DNA from: Acidobacteriota bacterium
GTDB lineage: Bacteria > Acidobacteriota > Terriglobia > Bryobacterales > Bryobacteraceae
DNA: 9,788 nucleotides
Assembly: GCA_947466555.1 (NCBI GenBank)
Contig: CANIFK010000137.1
Coordinates: 1 to 9,788, forward strand
Direction: 5' to 3'
The number at the start of each line of letters is the position of its first letter. Position 1 is the first letter of the stretch. The notes under the pieces were generated by a model, which worked only from the letters and a program-made list of their open reading frames with translations, made no database searches and had not been told where the DNA came from. The position numbers and the translations under genes were made by a program. Of the stretch, positions 1 through 6,463 are shown in pieces.

Positions 1-802
1 ACCCCGTCGGCACATAAACTAATCCTCTACGAACATCCAACGCCATCCCCGCCCAGTTATTCGCCGCGCCAAAATTCTTCCACCCATCCTTCGGCCACGT
101 ATCGTGCCCAAACTCCCCCGGATGCGGAATCGTGTGGAACGCCCACCGCAGCTTCCCCGTCCGCGCGTCATACGCCCGAATATCCCCCGGAGCCGCCGGC
201 AACCCCTCACTACAAATCGACCCAATAATCAACAAATCCCCATACACCACCCCCGGCGTCGTCAGGCCAACACTAAGACCCTCCTTCGGCCGCCCCAAAT
301 CATCCCGCAGGTCAATCCATCCCTGCCCGCCAAACGCCCCATCCGGCCGCCCCGTCTTCAAATCCAGCGAATACAACTTATACTGCGCCGCCACATACAA
401 TCGCGACTGCTTCCCATCCGTCCAATGCATCAGCCCCCGGTTGCGCTGCTTACTCCGCACCGGCGCGCCCTCATACGGGTTAAAACTCCAAATCTCTTTC
501 CCCGTCGCCCCGTCAATCGCCATCACCCGCAACTTCGGCGACGTGGCATAAATGATCCCATTCAGCACCAGCGGATTGCACTGAATCTCCGACCCCTCAA
601 ACGCATCGCCGGTGTCCAGCGTCCAAGCCACCTTTAGCTTCGAAACATTCGCGGGCGTAATCTGCCCAATGGTCGAATAGTGCAGGTTCTCCGGGCCGCC
701 ATGATAGGCGCCCCACCCCGAATACTGTCCAGCCGGAACCGGCTTACGAGCCTGCCCGAACGCCAACCCAACGAAGGCCAAAACCAGAATGAGAAATTGC
801 AT
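1..802 (-). CDS. PQQ-dependent quinoprotein dehydrogenase, secreted (3' end beyond window)
   Basis: The first 267 codons are visible; the gene continues past base 1. Residues 1-16 (MQFLILVLAFVGLAFG) form a signal peptide, so the product acts outside the cytoplasm. The mature part begins like the soluble or membrane-associated glucose/alcohol quinoproteins: WGAYHGG (30-36), QITPANVSKLKVAW (47-60) and the RNRGLMHW segment (120-127, the usual RGVxYW position). Repeated beta-propeller docking motifs follow: AIDGATGKEIW (95-105), SLDLKTG (145-151), AYDARTGKLRW (210-220) and ALDVRRG (254-260), with IPHPGEFGHDTWP at 225-237. Members oxidise sugars or alcohols with PQQ as cofactor and pass electrons to the respiratory chain; the substrate cannot be told here, and catalytic residues in the later blades are outside the window. 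Family proteins are usually about 550-700 residues. ATG 802 is the first start after an in-frame TGA. It sits 5 bp after the upstream permease gene, so it is probably co-transcribed. Confidence 0.9.
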   Translation of the reverse strand, partial: MQFLILVLAFVGLAFGQARKPVPAGQYSGWGAYHGGPENLHYSTIGQITPANVSKLKVAWTLDTGDAFEGSEIQCNPLVLNGIIYATSPKLRVMAIDGATGKEIWSFNPYEGAPVRSKQRNRGLMHWTDGKQSRLYVAAQYKLYSLDLKTGRPDGAFGGQGWIDLRDDLGRPKEGLSVGLTTPGVVYGDLLIIGSICSEGLPAAPGDIRAYDARTGKLRWAFHTIPHPGEFGHDTWPKDGWKNFGAANNWAGMALDVRRGLVYVPTG

Positions 803-803
803 G

Positions 804-809
804 CCCTCT
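804..809 (-). promoter_or_regulatory. Possible Shine-Dalgarno of the quinoprotein gene, abnormally close
   Basis: On the minus strand AGAGGG ends one base before ATG 802 and overlaps the TAG stop of the upstream permease (810-808). This is closer than the normal 5-9 base spacing. No other in-frame ATG, GTG or TTG lies between the upstream TGA and ATG 802, so the start is decided by sequence. Translation may rely on coupling to the upstream gene rather than on this site. Confidence 0.35.
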
Positions 810-2073
810 ATTCATATCGCAACGCCTCCACCGGGTCCAACCGCGCCGCCTTCACCGCCGGCCACGTCCCAAAGAAAATCCCAATCGCGACCGATACGCC
901 AAACCCCGCCGCCAGTGCCATCGGCGGCACCGCGCTCGGCAACGAAGGCACCAGCTTGCCCACAATCAGCGTCACCGCCACAGCTATGATAATCCCCAAA
1001 ATCCCGCCCGCTCCCGTCAACGCCACGGCCTCCGAAAGGAACTGGAAAATGATGTCCCCCTTCCGCGCGCCCAGCGCCTTGCGAATCCCAATCTCCTTCG
1101 TCCGCTCCGTCACGCTCACCAGCATGATGTTCATCACGCCAATCCCGCCCACCAATAACCCCAGCCCGCTCAGCGCAATCGAAATCAAAACAATCAACTG
1201 CGAAATCGAATCAAACCGCGCAATAATCTGGTCCGCCGTCGTCAACGAAAAGTCATCCGCTGCCGCCGTCGGCGTCTTCCGGAACCGCCGCAAAATCTGC
1301 CGCGTCTCCTCCTCCGCATCCGCCCGCCGGTTCTCCCGCGCCTTCGCAATCACCACAAACCGGTCGATCCCCGGATACCGCAACCGCGCCACCGTCAGCG
1401 GCACCGTCACCTGCCGGTCAATCGGATTCTCCCCGAAAAACCCGCCCTTCGCCTCTTCGGTCACGCCAATAATCGTGTACTCCGCGCCCGCCACAATCAC
1501 CTGTTGCCCCACCGCCCCACCGTTCGGAAACAGCGCCTCGGCCAGCTTCGGCCCCATCACGCACACCCGCGCCCCCCGCCGGTCTTCCTCTTCTGTGTAC
1601 GGTCGCCCAACCAAAAAATTCCGCGGCTGCGTCACAAACCCGCTTGCCGACATCCCCACCATGTTCACCTGGTCGCTCTCAAACCCCGGCACCTTCGCCG
1701 TGATCGGACTCCGCCCAATGAACCCCGGCAGATACATCGTCACGCTAACTTCCTCAACCGTCGGCACCAGCCGCCGGATCAGCTCCGCCGTTTCCGGTCC
1801 CACGTTCTTGCGTCGCAACTCGCCCGTCTGCGGCTGCTGGTTCGGATCTCCCGAATACCGCGAAATAAACAAGTTGTCCGGCCCAAACTCGCTGAAAAAC
1901 GTCGTCACGCCCTGCCGCAATCCCGTCAATAGCGACGACACCGTCACCACCGTCGTGATCCCAATCACAATCCCCAAAATTGTCAACAAACTCCGGAACC
2001 GGTGCGCCCACACCGAATCCATCGCCACCGTCAACAGCTCGCCAACCGAAATCCGTCCCGTTACGTTCTTCAT
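808..2073 (-). CDS. MacB/FtsX-family ABC transporter permease (second of the pair)
   Basis: A 421-residue permease without an ATP-binding domain, the YknZ-like arrangement rather than full MacB. TM1 is about residues 26-50 (RSLLTILGIVIGITTVVTV). It is followed by the large periplasmic MacB-type domain (about 51-290), with GRSPITAK at 120-127 and VGRPYTEEED at 155-164. Three C-terminal helices lie near 292-318, 345-372 and 383-403. The family hallmark between TM2 and TM3 is explicit: MNIMLVSVTERT (314-325) and EIGIRKALGAR (327-337). The protein ends in the canonical WPAVKAARLDPVEALRYE. Such permeases act as dimers with a separate ATPase and export or mechanically transmit to periplasmic partners; the cargo is unknown. 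ATG 2073 has GGAG six bases upstream and lies 3 bp after the stop of its paralogue, giving a clear operon. It could equally be annotated only as FtsX-like permease. Confidence 0.93.
   Translation of the reverse strand: MKNVTGRISVGELLTVAMDSVWAHRFRSLLTILGIVIGITTVVTVSSLLTGLRQGVTTFFSEFGPDNLFISRYSGDPNQQPQTGELRRKNVGPETAELIRRLVPTVEEVSVTMYLPGFIGRSPITAKVPGFESDQVNMVGMSASGFVTQPRNFLVGRPYTEEEDRRGARVCVMGPKLAEALFPNGGAVGQQVIVAGAEYTIIGVTEEAKGGFFGENPIDRQVTVPLTVARLRYPGIDRFVVIAKARENRRADAEEETRQILRRFRKTPTAAADDFSLTTADQIIARFDSISQLIVLISIALSGLGLLVGGIGVMNIMLVSVTERTKEIGIRKALGARKGDIIFQFLSEAVALTGAGGILGIIIAVAVTLIVGKLVPSLPSAVPPMALAAGFGVSVAIGIFFGTWPAVKAARLDPVEALRYE
1082..1134. repeat. 53-bp direct repeat, copy A (within permease 808-2073)
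   Basis: Matches 2348-2400 at 51 of 53 bases by eye, with the last 35 bases (1100-1134) identical. It encodes the conserved MNIMLVSVTERT-x-EIGIRK segment. It is best explained by gene duplication plus selection or gene conversion on the conserved cytoplasmic loop, not by a mobile element. Confidence 0.85.
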
Positions 2074-2076
2074 AAG

Positions 2077-3327
2077 TTACTCCGACCGCAACGCCTCAAT
2101 CGGGTCCAGCCGTGCCGCCCGCCTCGCCGGATACCAGCCCGACGCCACGCCCACCGCCGTCGACACAAACACCGACAGGAACACGTAGAAAGGAGTCACC
2201 TCCAAGTCCACCTCAAATGCCAGCGATAGCGCCTTCGCCATCCCATATCCCAACGTCAATCCCATCAGCCCCCCCAGCACCGACAAAAACACCGCCTCAA
2301 TCAAAAACTGCAGCAAAATGTCCGCCTGCCGCGCCCCAAGTGACTTACGAATCCCAATCTCCCGCGTCCGCTCCGTCACGCTCACCAGCATGATGTTCAT
2401 AATCACAATCCCGCCCACAACCAGCGAAATCATCGTCACCGGAACAATCACCGCGCCAATCAATCCCAAGATCTGATCGATGAACGCGCGAATCGAATCC
2501 GGCGTCAAAAAGTCGAAATTGTCCACCGCCCCCGGCCGCGTCTTGAACCGCGTCCGCAGCGCCGCCCGCACCACATCCAGCCCCTGGTCTAACGACAACC
2601 CACTCTCCGGCCGCGGCCGCGCAAACAGCGAAATCGATCGCGATGGCCCAATAATCCGCGTAAAAACCGAATCCGGAATATACACCGACCCGTCCTGCGA
2701 CCGCCCTCCCGCGTTCCCCAGCTTCTCCTGCAACCCGATCACCAGGAACGAATAACCCCGCAACGTAATCGACTTCCCGATCGGGCTCGCCCCCTCAAAA
2801 AACTTCTGCGCGATATCCACGCCGATAATGCACACGTACTGCCGGTTCTGCTCTTCCTGCTCAGTAAAGAACCGCCCCTCGGTCGTAATCACTTCCCGGA
2901 TCTCCGGCAGCACCGCCGCCGTCCCGATGATCGACGCGTTCTCGAACGTGTTCTCTTTATACTTCACGTCATCAATGCGGTTGCGATACGGGCTATACAG
3001 CATCTGGTCACCCGTCGTCGCCCGCAAATACGCCAGATCCTCCGGCCGGATCTCTTTATTCACGCGCAACTTCTCCGCCCGTTCCTTTCGCGTCATCTTG
3101 CCCACATTGGCAATCTGCGCAATCAGAAACGACTCGCTCCCAAACGCCTTCGACGTCGTCTGGTTCGCATAATTCCCCAACCCTTCAATCGCCGCCCCCA
3201 CCAGAACAACGCTCGAAACCCCAATGATTACGCCCAACAGCGTCAAAAAACTCCGCAACTTGTGCGCCATGATCGAACTCAGCGCCAACTCGAATGCGGT
3301 CGAAAGTTTATACCAGAATGCGTTCAT
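2077..3327 (-). CDS. MacB/FtsX-family ABC transporter permease (first of the pair)
   Basis: A 416-residue permease from ATG 3327. The frame stays open to a TTG at 3381, which would add 18 residues, but family proteins begin only about 20-30 residues before TM1 and neither start has a clear Shine-Dalgarno, so I prefer the ATG. TM1 is about 26-47 (SFLTLLGVIIGVSSVVLVG). The MacB-type periplasmic domain fills about 50-285, including EGRFFTEQEE (150-159) and SPIGKSITLRGYSFLVIG (181-198). Further helices lie near 285-316, 340-366 and 378-398. Hallmarks are MNIMLVSVTERTREIGIRK (310-328) with SLGARQADIL, and the C-terminal YPARRAARLDPIEALRSE. It is paralogous to the next gene, sharing a 53-bp stretch with only two differences. 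Both probably heterodimerise or serve one exporter, but no ATPase (Walker A / LSGGQ) gene is in the window: the gene upstream is divergent and encodes a CreD-like protein. Confidence 0.92.
   Translation of the reverse strand: MNAFWYKLSTAFELALSSIMAHKLRSFLTLLGVIIGVSSVVLVGAAIEGLGNYANQTTSKAFGSESFLIAQIANVGKMTRKERAEKLRVNKEIRPEDLAYLRATTGDQMLYSPYRNRIDDVKYKENTFENASIIGTAAVLPEIREVITTEGRFFTEQEEQNRQYVCIIGVDIAQKFFEGASPIGKSITLRGYSFLVIGLQEKLGNAGGRSQDGSVYIPDSVFTRIIGPSRSISLFARPRPESGLSLDQGLDVVRAALRTRFKTRPGAVDNFDFLTPDSIRAFIDQILGLIGAVIVPVTMISLVVGGIVIMNIMLVSVTERTREIGIRKSLGARQADILLQFLIEAVFLSVLGGLMGLTLGYGMAKALSLAFEVDLEVTPFYVFLSVFVSTAVGVASGWYPARRAARLDPIEALRSE
2080..2083 (-). promoter_or_regulatory. Shine-Dalgarno of the downstream MacB-like permease
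   Basis: GGAG on the minus strand, six bases before ATG 2073. It overlaps the end of the upstream permease gene, whose TAA occupies 2079-2077. The arrangement favours translational coupling between the two permeases. Confidence 0.7.
2348..2400. repeat. 53-bp direct repeat, copy B (within permease 2077-3327)
   Basis: Partner of 1082-1134. The two copies are in the same orientation, 1266 bp apart start to start. The two differences lie next to each other near base 2363-2364. Homologous recombination between the copies would fuse the two permeases in frame. Confidence 0.85.
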
Positions 3328-3468
3328 GAATAAAATTGCCCACTGCCAGTACCGCCATAAATAGATGCCATCACCTGACAAACGGCTCTAGAAATGATTC
3401 CGTTCCCAAAAACCACAGATAAACCAGTCTATCACGCAACTTGGCGGCAAAAAGTACTTTACTTCTGA
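3328..3468. promoter_or_regulatory. Divergent intergenic region between permease operon and creD-like cluster
   Basis: 141 bp lie between the divergent start sites, noticeably richer in A and T than the flanking genes. Promoters for both directions must lie here or just inside the genes. I can see a TTGTCA -35-like hexamer on the minus strand (3381-3376) and TTGGCG on the plus strand (3441-3446), but neither has a convincing -10 hexamer at 16-18 bases. I therefore mark the region without assigning promoters. No operator-like long palindrome was found by eye. Confidence 0.5.
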
Positions 3469-4725
3469 TTGAAACCAAGGCATCCTGTTGTCGTGATCCT
3501 ACGCATCCTCTCCCTCATCGCCATCTTCATCGCTACCGCCATCGCCTGGCTGATCCTCGGCTCGACCATCAACTCCCGCACCCACTCTTCCGCCGACCGT
3601 CTCGGCACGCGCATCCAGTCGGTGTGGGGCACCCCCCAACTCCAGGTCGCCCCCTCCTGCCTCCGTGAAACCACGGAAGACGTAACCGAAGAAATCCAGG
3701 AAAAAGGCGCCACCCGCAAAGTCACCAAGAAGCTCACCGTCCAAACCCCCGTCCCCGCCGCCAGCAGCCGCATCGATACCGCCCTCAACCTCGAACACCG
3801 CAAGAAAGGCCTCCTCTGGTACTCCACCTACACGGTCGCCTTCCAGGGCGATTACACCTTCCGCAACCCCGACGAAGCTCCCCGCACCCTTCTCCTCCGC
3901 ATCCCTCTCCCCGCCGAACAGGCCATCTACGACGGCCTCGCCGTCTCGCTCAACGGCCAACCCCAGCCCCTCAACATGAACGGCAACACCATCACCCTCA
4001 CCGCCCACGCCAACCCAGCCGAGCTCTTACAACTCAACGTCCGCTACAAATCCCAGGGCCTCGAATCCTGGCGCTACAGCTTCGGCGACAAGGTCAACGA
4101 AGTCCGCGACTTCTCCATGAAAATGACGACGAACTTCCGCGACATCGATTTCCCCGACAACACCCTCGCCCCCGGCGTCAAACGCGAAACCAAAGACGGC
4201 TGGGAACTCACCTGGACCTACCAGAGCCTCCTCTCCGGCTACCAGATCGCCATGGCCATGCCCCAGAAACTCCAACCCGGCCCGCTCGCCGCCGAAATCA
4301 GCTACTTCGCCCCAGTCTCTCTCTTCTTCTACTTCTTCTTTATCTTTCTAATAACAACCCTCCGTAACATCGACATGCACCCAATGAATTACTTTTTCCT
4401 CGCCGCCGCCTTCTTCGCCTTTCACTTACTCAACGCCTACTTAGTCGATCACATCGATATCAACATGGCCTTCCTCCTCTCCGCCGTTGTCTCCATCGCC
4501 CTCGTCGCCAGTTATCTCCGCCTCGTCACCGGCAACCAGTTCGCCTTCCGCGAAGCCGCCATCGGCCAATTCGTCTATCTCGTCCTCTTCTCCTACGCCT
4601 TCTTCTTCCGTGGCTTCACCGGTCTGGCGATCACCATCGGCGCCATCGCCACCCTCTTCATCGCCATGCAAGCCACCGGCCGCATCCGCTGGTCCGAACG
4701 CTTCGCCCAGCAACGGTTACCATAG
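3469..4725 (+). CDS. CreD-family inner-membrane protein
   Basis: 418 residues from TTG 3469, which directly follows an in-frame TGA; GTG 3493 (410 residues) is an alternative and has AAGG 12 bases upstream. The layout matches CreD (E. coli about 450 residues). There is one N-terminal helix (about 7-31), a periplasmic domain (about 32-278), then five helices near 279-298, 305-323, 332-350, 362-379 and 383-401. Family signatures are visible: WGTPQ (53-57), the RKKGLLWYSTYTVAFQGDY segment (111-129) that corresponds to the RGIYxxxVY...GxF motif, LRNIDMHPMNY (298-308), DHID (327-330) and the terminal TGRIRW (403-408). The GPxLxxPY motif usual after WGxPQ is degenerate here (QVAPSC). In enterobacteria CreD belongs to the CreBC regulon and affects envelope integrity and beta-lactam response; its biochemical activity is unknown. 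No creB/creC neighbours are present. The next gene starts 5 bp downstream. Confidence 0.85.
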   Translation: MKPRHPVVVILRILSLIAIFIATAIAWLILGSTINSRTHSSADRLGTRIQSVWGTPQLQVAPSCLRETTEDVTEEIQEKGATRKVTKKLTVQTPVPAASSRIDTALNLEHRKKGLLWYSTYTVAFQGDYTFRNPDEAPRTLLLRIPLPAEQAIYDGLAVSLNGQPQPLNMNGNTITLTAHANPAELLQLNVRYKSQGLESWRYSFGDKVNEVRDFSMKMTTNFRDIDFPDNTLAPGVKRETKDGWELTWTYQSLLSGYQIAMAMPQKLQPGPLAAEISYFAPVSLFFYFFFIFLITTLRNIDMHPMNYFFLAAAFFAFHLLNAYLVDHIDINMAFLLSAVVSIALVASYLRLVTGNQFAFREAAIGQFVYLVLFSYAFFFRGFTGLAITIGAIATLFIAMQATGRIRWSERFAQQRLP

Positions 4726-4727
4726 GG
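4724..4727 (+). promoter_or_regulatory. Shine-Dalgarno of the CBM9-like gene
   Basis: AGGG overlaps the TAG stop of the creD-like gene (4723-4725) and sits three bases before ATG 4731. This is short spacing, suggesting translational coupling with the upstream gene. Confidence 0.45.
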
Positions 4728-4730
4728 CAC

Positions 4731-5429
4731 ATGTGGCCCGTCCTCTTCCTCCTCGCCTCCCCTCAATGCGTGGCCCCGAACCCGCCGGCCACGCTCACCA
4801 TCAAACACGCCACCGCCGCCACCGAACTCAATACGGACCCCAAGTCCCCTCTCTGGCGCCATGCCCAATCGGCCACCATCGTCAAGGACTGTTCCCGCCA
4901 GATCAACTACCCGAAGGTGAAAACCGAGGTCAAATCCTTCTGGACCGACACCGACGTCTACTTCCTCTTCATCTGCCGCTACGAAACGCTCAACATCTTC
5001 CTCCCGGCCGACAACTCCAAACCCCGCGTCAAACTCTGGGACCGCGATGTCGTCGAAGTTTTCCTCGGTGACGACTGGAACAACATCCGCCACTACCGCG
5101 AATACGAAGTCGCCCCCACCGGCGATTGGATCGACCTCGCCATCGACCTCGACAAAAAGTCCGACCGCTCCTGGCGCTCCGGCTGGACCACCGCCGCCCG
5201 CATCGACGACAAGGCCAAAATCTGGTACGCCGCCATGCGCATCCCCCTCCAGTCGGTCAGCGAAAAACCGGTCACCCCAGGCACCCGCTGGCGCATGAAC
5301 CTCTACCGCATCGAAGGCCAGGGCGAAGACCCCGTCCGCCACTTCCTCTGCTGGAACCCTACCTGTGTCCTCAACCGCGATCCCAATCACGTCCCCGAAA
5401 ATTTTGGTGCTCTGATTTTCGCCAAATAG
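4731..5429 (+). CDS. CBM9-like (DOMON-type) beta-sandwich protein
   Basis: 232 residues covering essentially one carbohydrate-binding family 9-like domain. Recognised landmarks in order are SPLWRHAQSA (39-48), KTEVKSFWTDTDVYFLFIC (64-82), LWDRDVVEVFLGDD (102-115), YREYEVAPTGDWIDLAID (122-139), WYAAMRIPLQSV (165-176), GTRWRMNLYRIEG (184-196) and FGALIFAK (225-232). These follow the usual order of the family: WxDxxLY, D-x-VEVF, YxEFEVxPxG, AIPLxxL, GxxWRxNLxR, FGxLxF. Stand-alone CBM9-like proteins are usually secreted and bind sugars or haem-like ligands; the ligand here is unknown. The N-terminus (MWPVLFLLASPQC) is hydrophobic but has no positive charge and no proper lipobox, so export is probable rather than shown. 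It sits between the creD-like gene (5 bp) and the PHM-like gene (19 bp), presumably one transcript. Confidence 0.8.
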   Translation: MWPVLFLLASPQCVAPNPPATLTIKHATAATELNTDPKSPLWRHAQSATIVKDCSRQINYPKVKTEVKSFWTDTDVYFLFICRYETLNIFLPADNSKPRVKLWDRDVVEVFLGDDWNNIRHYREYEVAPTGDWIDLAIDLDKKSDRSWRSGWTTAARIDDKAKIWYAAMRIPLQSVSEKPVTPGTRWRMNLYRIEGQGEDPVRHFLCWNPTCVLNRDPNHVPENFGALIFAK

Positions 5430-5448
5430 GTCTACACTCAATGGCAGT

Positions 5449-6324
5449 ATGAAAGTTGCCGTCCTCCTGCTCGCGGTTCTTACCCGCGCCGGACAGGCGG
5501 CCGAGACGCTCACCGCCTTCCTCCCGTCCCCGGTGACCTCCGCCCACGGCCAAACCAGTCAGGTCGAATTCGCCACCCCGCTCATGGAACTCGAATCGGG
5601 TTCACTCGCCCATCACCTCCCCGCGGCGATGAAGAACTTCCGCTTCGCCGAACCCGTCTGGGTCATCGGCTACAAAACCACCATCCTCGATGCCAAGGGC
5701 CACACCCCGCCCGAAAACTTCCTCTGCCATACCTTCCTTGCTGACCAGCACGTCACCCAGCACTCCGACGTCGAACTCAAAGGCATCTATTCCGACGCCT
5801 TCACCCCCGAAGTCCGCCTTCCCGACGGCTTCGGCATCCTCTTCCAACCCACCGATCCCGTCCACTGGATGCCCATGTTCAACAACCGAGGCGACGCCCC
5901 CACGCGCGTCTCCATGAAGGTCTCCCTCACCGTCATCCGCGCCAAACATATCACCAAGCCCCTGCGGCCCTTGTACGGCAGTCTCCGCTCCGTCCAGGTC
6001 CCGCATCTCTTCTTTGTCCCCCCCGGTCACGACGTCCGCACCATCCGTTTCCAACTCCCCTTCGCCGCCTCCATCCATTTCCTCGGCACCCACCTCCACC
6101 CCTACGGCACCTCCATGGAACTCACCAACGTCACCCGCAACGAACTCATCTGGCGCGGCCGTCGCACCGCCGGTCCGGAAAGCCCTATGGAAGTCTTTTC
6201 CAGTGCCACCGGCTACGCCGTCCGCCCCGGCGACACGCTCGAAATGAAGTCCACCTACGACAACCCTTCCAAAGACCCCATCGACGCCATGGCCGGTCTC
6301 TTTTTTCTCTATTCCCGCCCGTGA
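5449..6324 (+). CDS. Secreted PHM-like copper-binding protein (putative type II copper monooxygenase fold)
   Basis: 291 residues with a short signal peptide (MKVAVLLLAVLTRAGQA, cleavage near 17-18). The C-terminal lobe follows the PHM/DBH-type pattern: VPPGHDVRTI (190-199), then LGTHLHPYGTSMEL (212-225) with an H-x-H pair (H215, H217), then YAVRPGDTLEMKSTYDNPS (256-274) and DAMAGLFFLY (279-288) with M281. H-x-H plus a late Met is the CuM ligand set of peptidylglycine hydroxylating monooxygenase. In the N-terminal lobe, FLCHTFL (91-97) and VHWMPMFNN (138-146) sit where the CuH histidines are expected, but the usual His-His pair is Cys93-His94. The family assignment comes from motif order and is inference. 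Activity as an oxygenase is not shown; it could be a non-catalytic copper or ligand binder, or a SURNod19-like protein. ATG 5449 lacks a clear Shine-Dalgarno. It lies 19 bp after the CBM9-like gene. Confidence 0.6.
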   Translation: MKVAVLLLAVLTRAGQAAETLTAFLPSPVTSAHGQTSQVEFATPLMELESGSLAHHLPAAMKNFRFAEPVWVIGYKTTILDAKGHTPPENFLCHTFLADQHVTQHSDVELKGIYSDAFTPEVRLPDGFGILFQPTDPVHWMPMFNNRGDAPTRVSMKVSLTVIRAKHITKPLRPLYGSLRSVQVPHLFFVPPGHDVRTIRFQLPFAASIHFLGTHLHPYGTSMELTNVTRNELIWRGRRTAGPESPMEVFSSATGYAVRPGDTLEMKSTYDNPSKDPIDAMAGLFFLYSRP

Positions 6325-6329
6325 TATAT

Positions 6330-6344
6330 CAAAAAGTGTTTTTG
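6330..6344. repeat. Small A/T-rich inverted repeat upstream of the -35 box
   Basis: CAAAAA and TTTTTG flank a GTG loop, a 6-bp stem just after the stop of the PHM-like gene and two bases before TTGACA. Overlapping it is the 8-bp palindrome GATATATC (6323-6330). The stem is too weak and GC-poor for a confident intrinsic terminator; it may be an UP element or a protein site. Confidence 0.35.
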
Positions 6345-6346
6345 TC

Positions 6347-6375
6347 TTGACACGCTATTAGATTCCCGTTATAAC
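6347..6375 (+). promoter_or_regulatory. Near-consensus sigma70-type promoter of the TonB-dependent receptor
   Basis: The -35 hexamer TTGACA (6347-6352, 6/6) is separated by 17 bases from the -10 hexamer TATAAC (6370-6375, 5/6). Transcription would start near 6381-6384, giving a leader of about 95 bases before ATG 6478. Directly upstream (6322-6346) is an A/T-rich stretch with an A-tract and a T-tract that could act as an UP element. The receptor therefore probably has its own strong promoter, independent of the cluster ending at 6324. Confidence 0.75.
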
Positions 6376-6382
6376 TTCCAAA

Positions 6383-6402
6383 CGGACATGTTTTTGAGTC
6401 CG
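6383..6402 (+). repeat. Short hairpin at the start of the receptor leader
   Basis: CGGAC (6383-6387) and GTCCG (6398-6402) form a perfect 5-bp stem around a 10-base T-rich loop. It begins at or within a few bases of the predicted transcription start, so it would form a 5'-end stem-loop. That position can stabilise mRNA; here the role is inference. Confidence 0.35.
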
Positions 6403-6463
6403 CATATTTGAACACGCCCAGTCGGCAAGCTGCCCAGTAGCCATCTTTTTTCTACATATTCCT

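Noticed and set aside
104..637. Arg/Pro-rich plus-strand open frames over the left end
   Set aside because: The minus strand here reads as a clean quinoprotein with repeated propeller motifs; the plus-strand frames show no recognisable protein.
680..2188. 502-codon open frame on the plus strand antisense to the permease operon
   Set aside because: Its translation is rich in Ser, Pro, Arg and Thr with no domain, and it runs opposite two clear MacB-type permeases. Strong third-position skew removes stop codons on the other strand.
3346..3381. Sigma70 promoter with TTGTCA (minus strand) for the permease operon
   Set aside because: The -35-like hexamer is fair, but no acceptable -10 hexamer is found 16-18 bases downstream.
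3328..3381. Extending the first permease to TTG 3381
   Set aside because: The extra 18 residues are not typical of the family and the TTG has no ribosome binding site; ATG 3327 fits the expected N-terminal length.
4593..5513. 306-codon minus-strand open frame across the creD-like, CBM9-like and PHM-like genes
   Set aside because: It spans three well-supported plus-strand genes and has the same skew-driven Gly/Val/Asp-rich composition.
6330..6344. Intrinsic terminator after the PHM-like gene
   Set aside because: The stem is 6 bp with five A-T pairs and has no GC-rich arm followed by a U-tract, so termination is not supported.
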